Shown: piece by piece, positions 1 to 5,477 of the stretch
How the letters are laid out: each line of letters starts with the position of its first letter
How positions within the stretch are numbered: the stretch's first letter is position 1
Assembly: GCA_900550055.1 (NCBI GenBank)
Contig: URQU01000046.1
Coordinates: 1-12,895 of the forward strand
DNA length: 12,895 nucleotides
Direction: 5' to 3'
Source: an uncultured Coriobacteriaceae bacterium
GTDB taxonomy: Bacteria > Actinomycetota > Coriobacteriia > Coriobacteriales > Eggerthellaceae
Program-made: the position numbers and the translations under genes
Notes under the pieces: generated by a model
Databases searched by the model: none
Seen by the model: the letters and a program-made list of their open reading frames with translations, nothing else
Told to the model about the DNA's origin: nothing

Positions 1-4
1 TGGC

Positions 5-2086
5 CTAGGCGTCGTAACGCTTGCCGTTGCGCATGGACAGCGCGACGGTGGAGGCGTTGTGCAGAAGCGAGGACATCTGCGGGGAGATGACGCCGCCGAT
101 GCCGGCCGCCAACAACGTCGAGTTGATGACCATGACCTCCTTGAAGCTGCCGTTCAGGCGACCCATCAGGCCCTCGCTCATGCGGCGCAGCGCCACGATG
201 GAGCCGAGCTGGCCGCCCGTGAGCGTGATGTCGGCCACCTCCTTGGCCACCGCAGTGCCCTGCCCCATGGCGATGCCCACGTCGGCAAGCGCCAGCGCCG
301 GGGCGTCGTTGACGCCGTCGCCGACCATGACCACGTGCGCGCCTTCCGCCTTGAGTTTCTCGACGAAAGCGTACTTGTCCTCGGGAAGCAGGTTGGCGTG
401 GAATTCGGATACGCCGGCGCGTGCGGCGATGCGCGCCGCGGTGCGCTCGTTGTCGCCCGTGAGCATGATGACGCGCGAAAGCCCCAGGCGGCGAAGCTCG
501 GCGATCGCCTCGGGAACGCCGGCCTTGAGCGGGTCCTGCACGCCGATGACGCCCATGAGCTTGCCGTCCACGGCAAGGTAGAGCGGCGAGAGGCCCTCGG
601 TCTCCCGTGCGATGAGCTCTTTCTGCGCCTCGGAGATCTCGACCTGCTCGTCCTCCACGACGAAGTGCTCCGAGCCGATGACCACGCGCTTGCCGGCAAG
701 CGAGCTTGCTATGCCATGTGCCACGATGTACTCCACCTCGGCGTGGCGCTCGCGGTGCTCCAAGCCCTTATCGGCGGCAGCGCGCACGACCGCGCGGGCC
801 ACCGGATGCGGGAAGTGCTCCTCCAAGCATGCGGCGAAGCGAAGCACCTCGTCGTCGTCCCAGCCGTCAAGGGAAAGCACGCGCGCCACCTGCGGGGCGG
901 CCTCGGTCAGCGTGCCCGTCTTGTCGAACACGATGACGTCGGCCTGCGCCATGGACTCGAAGTGCTGCGAACCCTTCACCGTGAAGCCCGCCTGGGCAGA
1001 CTGGCTCATGGCCGACAGCACGGCGATGGAGCCGGTGAGTTTGAGCGCGCACGAGTAGTCGACCATAAGGGCCGCCGACGTCTTCACCAGGCTGCGCGTG
1101 GTAAGCGCCACGATGCCCGCCAGCAGGAAGTTCCACGGCACGATGCGGTCGGCAAGGCGCTCCATGCGCGACTGCGTGCGGGACTTGTAGGATTCGGTCT
1201 GCTCGACCAGGTTGACGATGGTGCGCAGCTTCGTCTGGCCCTCGTTCGCCTTCACCTCGACGATGATCTCGCCGTCCTCGACGGCCGTGCCGGCGAACAC
1301 GTCGTCGCCGACGGTGCGCTCGACGGCCAGCGGCTCGCCGGTAAGCGCCGCCTGGTTGACCATGGCGCACCCTCGCACCACCGTGCCGTCAACGCACACG
1401 GGCATGCCGGTGCGTACGGCGATGAGCTGACCCGCGCGCAAGGAGCTGGAGGGAACCTGCACCTCGGTGTCGCCCTCCACCAGCTGGGCGGTTTCAGGCA
1501 GGTCGAGCAGCGCGTTGATGAGCGCGCCCTCCGAACGGCTGCGCGTATACTCCTCAAGCGTCTCGCCCACGTTGAGCAGAAGCATGGTGAGCCCCGCCGT
1601 ACGCGGGTCGCGCTTCGCGAACGAGATGCCGATGGCCGCTGCGTCGAGCACGGGCACGTCCAACCGGCCCGCCGCCAGCGACTTCAGGCCGGCGAACAAG
1701 AACTTGCGGTAGCTGAAAACCGTCCAAGCTGCCGCCAGGGGCGCGGGCAGGAACCAACGGCGCATGAAATGGAAGCCCACGAGCGACGCCAGATCCATGA
1801 GCAGGGAATGTGAACGCGGGGCAAGCTCAAGGCCGCACCCTTGCTTGGCCTTGGCGATGGCCGCCGCATCGATGCCCGCCAGATGCTCGAGCACGCGTGC
1901 GCGGCCGCCGGGTGCGGCGTTATAGGTCAGGGCAACGCTGCCGATGCGCGGATAGACGGTTGACTTCGCGATGTCGGGGCATGCGCCCAGCACGCGATAC
2001 AGCGCATCTAAGTCCGCTGGCGGGACAGGGCCCGCCAGCTTCACGCGCAAACGGCCCGGAAGCTCATTTGCGATCTGATATTTCAT
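5..2086 (-). CDS. P1B-type metal-transporting ATPase with atypical SCA membrane motif
   Basis: A 693-residue heavy-metal P-type ATPase, which would use ATP to move a metal ion across the cytoplasmic membrane. Visible in order: an N-terminal HMA-like fold (about 1-75) without a CxxC metal site; membrane helices around 95-175; the actuator TGE at 249-251; the ion-path helix with SCALK at 345-349 where classical copper/zinc pumps carry CPC; the phosphorylation site DKTGT at 388-392 (Asp388); the nucleotide-domain HP at 427-428; TGDN at 543-546; the hinge GDGVND at 589-594; and a last membrane segment ending in HNAST. All catalytic motifs are intact, so it should be active. The metal cannot be told from the sequence: SCA is not one of the well-assigned P1B signatures. 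The gene follows the small membrane protein gene by 15 nt and is probably co-transcribed with it. The family call is secure; the substrate is unknown. Confidence 0.93.
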   Translation of the reverse strand: MKYQIANELPGRLRVKLAGPVPPADLDALYRVLGACPDIAKSTVYPRIGSVALTYNAAPGGRARVLEHLAGIDAAAIAKAKQGCGLELAPRSHSLLMDLASLVGFHFMRRWFLPAPLAAAWTVFSYRKFLFAGLKSLAAGRLDVPVLDAAAIGISFAKRDPRTAGLTMLLLNVGETLEEYTRSRSEGALINALLDLPETAQLVEGDTEVQVPSSSLRAGQLIAVRTGMPVCVDGTVVRGCAMVNQAALTGEPLAVERTVGDDVFAGTAVEDGEIIVEVKANEGQTKLRTIVNLVEQTESYKSRTQSRMERLADRIVPWNFLLAGIVALTTRSLVKTSAALMVDYSCALKLTGSIAVLSAMSQSAQAGFTVKGSQHFESMAQADVIVFDKTGTLTEAAPQVARVLSLDGWDDDEVLRFAACLEEHFPHPVARAVVRAAADKGLEHRERHAEVEYIVAHGIASSLAGKRVVIGSEHFVVEDEQVEISEAQKELIARETEGLSPLYLAVDGKLMGVIGVQDPLKAGVPEAIAELRRLGLSRVIMLTGDNERTAARIAARAGVSEFHANLLPEDKYAFVEKLKAEGAHVVMVGDGVNDAPALALADVGIAMGQGTAVAKEVADITLTGGQLGSIVALRRMSEGLMGRLNGSFKEVMVINSTLLAAGIGGVISPQMSSLLHNASTVALSMRNGKRYDA

Positions 2087-2101
2087 AGCGACGTCTTCGC
2101 G

Positions 2102-2353
2102 CTATTCGCCGTCGACCGCGGACTGCTCGATCTTAGCAGACTCGTTGATGTAGCTTGCCTCGGCCACGATGTCATCGACCTGGGCCTTGGCCTGCTCGAC
2201 CACATCCTGATAGGCGGCCTTGGCCTGCAGGCCCTTGGCAACGCCCTGCACGTAGCACTTCTTCGCCGCAGAGCTGCTCAGCGCCTTCAAACCCAGCGTG
2301 CCCAGAGCGAAACCACCGGCGATCATCCAGCCATCGCGCTTCTTGAGTTTCAT
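2102..2353 (-). CDS. Small one-helix membrane protein, DUF6110-like, partner of the P1B ATPase
   Basis: An 83-residue protein. Residues 8-27 form one glycine-rich hydrophobic segment (IAGGFALGTLGLKAL), followed by Ser-Ser-Ser-Ala-Ala-Lys-Lys and a long charged helix (about 33-80) rich in Ala, Lys, Gln and Glu. This layout matches the DUF6110-type proteins that I recall sitting next to P1B ATPases in Clostridia; that match is from memory, not a search. The start is fixed by AAGGA eight bases upstream of the ATG. A much longer reading frame continues upstream, but it runs antisense to engB and has no ribosome site, so I reject it. It is the first gene of the pair with the ATPase. Possible roles are a regulatory or assembly subunit or a metal-handling accessory; no metal-binding Cys/His cluster is visible (only one Cys). 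Confidence 0.75.
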   Translation of the reverse strand: MKLKKRDGWMIAGGFALGTLGLKALSSSAAKKCYVQGVAKGLQAKAAYQDVVEQAKAQVDDIVAEASYINESAKIEQSAVDGE

Positions 2354-2431
2354 GATCTTCGTCCTTTCTTGTGCTGTCCACCGCCGTGGATCCAGCAATG
2401 TTCGACCCCAAAAACTTTTACTCCGCACGAA

Positions 2432-2460
2432 AGAGTATGACGCAGGTGACATATTGTCAA
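2432..2460 (-). promoter_or_regulatory. Promoter of the small membrane protein/ATPase unit
   Basis: On the minus strand TTGACA (2455-2460) is a perfect -35 element, followed after 17 bases by TACTCT (2432-2437) as a weak -10; CATACT is a second -10 candidate with 15-base spacing. It lies about 80 bases upstream of the ATG at 2353. The surrounding DNA is distinctly more AT-rich than the coding regions. Confidence 0.5.
2447..2459. promoter_or_regulatory. Palindromic candidate operator over the -35 element
   Basis: TGACA-TAT-TGTCA is a perfect 5-bp inverted repeat with a 3-base centre. Its right arm (2455-2459) forms five of the six bases of the minus-strand -35. A dimeric repressor bound here would block the promoter. 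The regulator is not identified, and short palindromes also occur by chance. Confidence 0.35.
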
Positions 2461-2599
2461 TCAAAGTCAACTTTAATTCTCGAAATCGCCGTTTGCCGTC
2501 ATGCGGGATTATTGCGGACGGCCGATGACGTGGGCATATCCGCACGGCGAAGCACGCTATCATGATGCAAGCACAACTTCGAACCATTTGGAGCATCGT

Positions 2600-3184
2600 A
2601 TGAACTTCAACAATGTAACCTTCGAGCGCTCGTTCGGCATCTCCTCGCAGCTGCCACCCTCGACGCTTCCGGAAGTGGCGTTCGCCGGCCGTTCGAACGT
2701 GGGCAAGTCGTCCATGCTCAATGCCCTGTTCGGACGCAAAAGCCTGGCGAAGGTCTCGCAGAAGCCCGGCAAGACGTCCACCATCAACTTCTTCGCAACC
2801 GAAGGCGCCCGTTTCGTCGACCTGCCCGGCTATGGCTACGCACGCGTAGCGAAATCCGAGAAGGGCCGTTGGGCGGAGCTGATCGAGGGCTATTTCAACC
2901 AGGATCGCAACTTCGCGCTGGTGGTCAGCCTGGTAGACATCCGTCATGAGGCGCAGCAGCTCGACTTGAACATGATCAACTTCCTTATGGAGGCGGGGCT
3001 TCCCTTCGCCGTGGTGCTCACGAAGTCCGACAAGCTCTCCCGCAACCAGCAGAACAAGCAGGTTGCCGTGCTGCGCCGCCAGCTTGCCCTGCCCGACGAC
3101 GTGCCCATGCTGGTGACGTCCAGCGAGAAGCGCGACGGCTTCGATGCCTTGCGCAAACTCATCACGCAGGCCTGCGAAGGCTAG
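2600..3184 (+). CDS. engB: Ribosome biogenesis GTP-binding protein EngB (YsxC/YihA)
   Basis: A 194-residue TRAFAC-class GTPase of the EngB family, which acts in late assembly of the large ribosomal subunit and is essential in several bacteria. All five G motifs are present: G1 GRSNVGKS at 30-37, the G2 region with GKTSTINFF at 57-65, G3 DLPGYG at 74-79, G4 TKSD at 141-144 and G5 SS at 174-175. The G1 and G3 forms (SNVGKS, DLPGYGYA) are diagnostic of EngB. The length is normal for the family. The ATG at 2600 is chosen because GGAG lies six bases upstream and the protein then begins at the usual point; an in-frame upstream extension to 2501 has no homology-like sequence. It is the only plus-strand gene here and runs divergently from the ATPase unit. 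A possible -10 (TATCAT, 2558-2563) lacks a convincing -35. Confidence 0.96.
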   Translation: MNFNNVTFERSFGISSQLPPSTLPEVAFAGRSNVGKSSMLNALFGRKSLAKVSQKPGKTSTINFFATEGARFVDLPGYGYARVAKSEKGRWAELIEGYFNQDRNFALVVSLVDIRHEAQQLDLNMINFLMEAGLPFAVVLTKSDKLSRNQQNKQVAVLRRQLALPDDVPMLVTSSEKRDGFDALRKLITQACEG

Positions 3185-3477
3185 CGCAGGTTGACGCCTA
3201 CCGATCGGGTTGCGCGCCCTGCCGGCATAGCTTTGCCGGCATCCCCATGAGCACGGTCCCCTTCCCCACTGCCAAGGGGACCGCATTCGCAGGCGCGGCT
3301 TAGCCAGCGCTCCTTTCGCAAAGCCCGAATCATGGGCGGCCTTTCCCGCAGAACCGGCAACGCTCCCGTAAACGCGAACGAGCCCCAAGCTGATGAACAG
3401 CTTGGGGCTCGTTGTTTACTGCAGGTATTTCGCTGCCGGCTTGAATGCTTGCCGACATGCCGCCGGAACGGGAAACG
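3185..3477. other. Convergent intergenic region with three hairpins
   Basis: These 293 bases separate the 3' ends of engB and the NlpC/P60 gene, and I see no coding region in them. They hold three inverted repeats: TGCCGGCA arms at 3220-3227 and 3234-3241 (6-base loop), CGGTCCCCTT/AAGGGGACCG arms at 3254-3263 and 3274-3283 (10-base loop), and a perfect 16-bp stem at 3377-3413. Only the last is followed by a T-rich stretch. Confidence 0.6.
3377..3420. terminator. Probable bidirectional intrinsic terminator between engB and the NlpC/P60 gene
   Basis: The arm AACGAGCCCCAAGCTG (3377-3392) is perfectly complementary to 3398-3413, with a 5-base loop. On the plus strand it is followed by GTTTACT, so with the last bases of the stem there is a T-rich GTTGTTTA. 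Its position between two converging genes fits termination from either side; the T-tract is better for engB transcription than for the minus strand. Confidence 0.7.
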
Positions 3478-4710
3478 CTACCAGGGGCGCACGATGATCA
3501 TGTCGGACTGCACGGAGCTGACGCACACCGTCTGACCGAAGGTTGGTGCATGGATCATCTGCCCGCCGCCGATGTAGATGCCGCAATGCGACCAGCTGGT
3601 GCAGATGTCGCCGGGCTGCGGGTCGGAGACCTGGGACATGCCCATGAACGTGTACGTGGTGCCGTAGCGCGAATAGCTGCCGGTCAGCGCATAGCTGACC
3701 AGACCGGAGCAGTCGAAGCCGTCAGGGCCGACGCCGCCCCACACGTACGGCGCGCCGATGCAGCTGTATGCACGGTCGACGATGGCATTGCCCGTGGAGG
3801 CGTTGTAAGACGGCGTCCAGCTGCTGGAGCTGCTGGAACCGCCCGAGTTGTCGGTATTGCCCGAATTGCCGTTATCGGTCCAACCGGTGTTGCCGGCGTC
3901 GCCGGAATCGTCGGTCCACGTGTTGCCGCCGCCGTTACCGGCAGCGCCGCCGTTACCGCCATTGCCGCCGGCATTGGCGTTGGTGTTCGTGGCACCCGCG
4001 ATGCCCATACGCTGGGTAGCCTGAGCGGCGGACTGGTCGACGGTCTGCTGAGCGGTTGCGGCAGCGGCAGCGGCCTGTGCGGCACGCTCCTCCTCCACCA
4101 GCGTTGCCACCTCGGCCGAAAGGCCGTCATAGGTCTGCTGCATGGAGTTGACGGTGGCCTGAGCCTCATCCTGGATTTGCTTGGCCTCGGATGCCTTGGC
4201 AGCGGCGGTGCGGCTCTGCTCTTCGAACGTGGCCTTCTGCTCCTGGGCCTCGGTGCGCAGGTCCTTGTTGCGCTGCACGAGCTCGGCATCGTTATCGTTA
4301 ACCTTGTTCAGCAGGTCCCAGTTCGTGGCGAACTCGCTGAACGTGGTGGAGCCGAGCAGCAGGTCCAAAAACGAGCTGGCGCCCGTGCGGTACATGCTTT
4401 GCGCGCGATCGCCCAAACGGGACTGCACATCGGCGATCTCGACGTTGATCTGGTCGATGCGCTCCTGCGCCTGGTCGGCGGATTGCTGTGCCTGAGCCTG
4501 CTCCTCGAGCGCCTGGCCGTAGTCGGCCGACGCCTGATCGAGCTTGTACTGCATAGAATTGAGCGAGGCCAGAACCGCCTGTGCCTCGGCCTGCTTGGAA
4601 GATGAATCAGGGGTGGCGAATGCCAGCTGCGGGACCATAAGGCCGCAAGACAGGACGCAAGCCATAGCCCCGCCGGCGATACGGCGGCGCAGCTTCATTT
4701 CCTGTTGCAT
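3478..4710 (-). CDS. Secreted coiled-coil NlpC/P60 peptidoglycan endopeptidase
   Basis: A 410-residue exported cell-wall hydrolase of the RipA/PcsB type, expected to cut peptide stems of peptidoglycan during growth or cell separation. Residues 1-32 are a signal peptide: a basic start (KLRRR), a hydrophobic core and a likely cleavage after AFA. Residues about 38-232 are a long Gln/Ala/Glu-rich coiled coil, followed by a disordered linker rich in Gly, Asn, Asp and Ser (about 238-300). The C-terminal NlpC/P60 domain (about 305-410) has its catalytic Cys334 in DCSG, His375 in SHCGIYIG and His387 as third residue. The coiled coil probably masks or positions the enzyme, as known for PcsB-like proteins. 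The start is set by AGGAGG seven bases upstream. It appears to be a single-gene unit with its own promoter, converging on engB. Confidence 0.93.
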   Translation of the reverse strand: MQQEMKLRRRIAGGAMACVLSCGLMVPQLAFATPDSSSKQAEAQAVLASLNSMQYKLDQASADYGQALEEQAQAQQSADQAQERIDQINVEIADVQSRLGDRAQSMYRTGASSFLDLLLGSTTFSEFATNWDLLNKVNDNDAELVQRNKDLRTEAQEQKATFEEQSRTAAAKASEAKQIQDEAQATVNSMQQTYDGLSAEVATLVEEERAAQAAAAAATAQQTVDQSAAQATQRMGIAGATNTNANAGGNGGNGGAAGNGGGNTWTDDSGDAGNTGWTDNGNSGNTDNSGGSSSSSSWTPSYNASTGNAIVDRAYSCIGAPYVWGGVGPDGFDCSGLVSYALTGSYSRYGTTYTFMGMSQVSDPQPGDICTSWSHCGIYIGGGQMIHAPTFGQTVCVSSVQSDMIIVRPW

Positions 4711-4717
4711 GCACGAA

Positions 4718-4723
4718 CCTCCT
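4718..4723 (-). promoter_or_regulatory. Ribosome binding site of the NlpC/P60 gene
   Basis: A perfect AGGAGG on the minus strand lies seven bases before the ATG at 4710. It decides for this start over the ATG five codons inside the frame. Confidence 0.75.
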
Positions 4724-4748
4724 ACTCGGTTTCAAAATCGTTCTTGCT

Positions 4749-4777
4749 ACTGTATCACCCTCGCAACAAGCGCGGAA
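4749..4777 (-). promoter_or_regulatory. Candidate promoter of the NlpC/P60 gene
   Basis: On the minus strand TTCCGC (4772-4777), 17 bases, then TACAGT (4749-4754). The -10 is preceded by TGA, giving an extended -10 (TG-A-TACAGT) that can compensate for the weak -35. It lies about 40 bases upstream of the start codon. Confidence 0.4.
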
Positions 4778-4833
4778 CCTTTTGCACTGAACGGGCATAC
4801 GCCCAGGTGAGGCAACCGGCATTTATGAAGAGC

Positions 4834-4881
4834 GGGCGGCTGGGGCGAAGCGTGTTTTCGCACCGCCAGCTCCAGCCGCCC
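4834..4881 (-). terminator. Hairpin terminator candidate after rnhA
   Basis: GGGCGGCTGG (4834-4843) pairs with CCAGCCGCCC (4872-4881), and GCGAA/TTCGC can form a second stem inside the loop. It lies 28 bases beyond the rnhA stop codon. Reading the minus strand, the stem is followed by GCTCTTCATAAAT, which is only moderately T-rich, so termination may be partial. Confidence 0.4.
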
Positions 4882-4908
4882 ATTCTTTGCGGCGCTTTAC
4901 GCCGTCCC

Positions 4909-5388
4909 CTAGCCGCGGAAGCCCGCGTCCTCCTGATGACGCGACGGATCGTCGGCAGCGGAGGTTGCCAGCGCGTCGCATCGCTCGTTCTCGGCATGGC
5001 CGGCATGCCCCTTGACCCAGACGAACTCCACGTCGTGGGGCTCCTTGGCCTTGAGCATGCGCTTCCACAGATCGGAGTTCTTCACCGGCTGCTTCTGCGA
5101 GTTCTTCCATCCGCGCTTGAGCCAGCCGTCCACCCAATGCTGGTTGAACGCGTTCACCAGATACTGGGAATCGGAGTACAACGTCACATGGCAGGGGCGC
5201 TTGAGCGCCTCAAGGGCCACGATGGCACCGAGCAGCTCCATGCGGTTGTTCGTGGTGCAGCGGTACCCCTGCGAGAACTCCCGCTCGTGCACCCCGCCCT
5301 TGCTGTCGACGAAGCGCAGGATGCTGCCGTACCCGCCCGGCCCGGGGTTGCCCCGCGACGCGCCGTCGGAATACAAATCAACGTGCAT
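4909..5388 (-). CDS. rnhA: Ribonuclease HI
   Basis: A 159-residue RNase HI, which cuts the RNA strand of RNA-DNA hybrids (R-loops, primer remnants) in the cytoplasm using two metal ions. The acidic active site is complete: Asp8 in LYSDGASRGNPG, Glu51 in TNNRMELLGAI, Asp73 in LYSDSQYLV and Asp138 in NERCDALA, with the flexible-loop His128 in KGHAGH. The basic-protrusion region (WVDGWLKRGWK, 86-96) is present, as in the E. coli enzyme. Length is normal. The ATG at 5388 begins exactly at the first strand of the fold, but its ribosome site is weak: GGAAAG is 11 bases away and would sit better with a TTG two codons earlier, so the true start may add two residues. A longer frame to 5574 overlaps metG and is rejected. 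The gene lies downstream of metG across an 89-base gap with a terminator. Confidence 0.95.
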   Translation of the reverse strand: MHVDLYSDGASRGNPGPGGYGSILRFVDSKGGVHEREFSQGYRCTTNNRMELLGAIVALEALKRPCHVTLYSDSQYLVNAFNQHWVDGWLKRGWKNSQKQPVKNSDLWKRMLKAKEPHDVEFVWVKGHAGHAENERCDALATSAADDPSRHQEDAGFRG

Positions 5389-5413
5389 AAGCAAACCAAC
5401 TTTCCGCACCCAT

Positions 5414-5452
5414 GAAAAGGCCGGCCAGCCGCGTTGCCGCAGCTGGCCAGCC
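5414..5452 (-). terminator. Intrinsic terminator after the metG-like gene
   Basis: On the minus strand GGCTGGCCAGC (5442-5452) pairs over 11 positions, with one T-G wobble, with GCTGGCCGGCC (5419-5429), and is followed directly by TTTTC. It lies 25 bases past the metG stop. The T-run is short; read-through into rnhA is possible. Confidence 0.6.
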
Positions 5453-5477
5453 TGATCGGATGCCGTGCTTTGAAACC

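Noticed and set aside
59..1813. 584-codon plus-strand frame opposite the ATPase
   Set aside because: It is antisense to a gene with all P-type ATPase motifs. Its His/Arg/Leu/Val/Gly-rich product without recognisable domains is typical of frames mirrored from high-GC genes.
2512..2563. engB promoter with TATCAT at 2558-2563
   Set aside because: The -10 is good, but no -35 at acceptable spacing resembles consensus, so I do not list it as a feature.
2102..3388. 428-codon form of the small membrane protein
   Set aside because: The extra 345 codons run antisense through engB and its promoter region, with no ribosome site. The internal ATG at 2353 has a good one.
3445..4605. 386-codon plus-strand frame opposite the NlpC/P60 gene
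   Set aside because: It mirrors a gene with signal peptide, coiled coil and complete catalytic residues. Its composition is low-complexity Val/Ala/Gly/Leu.
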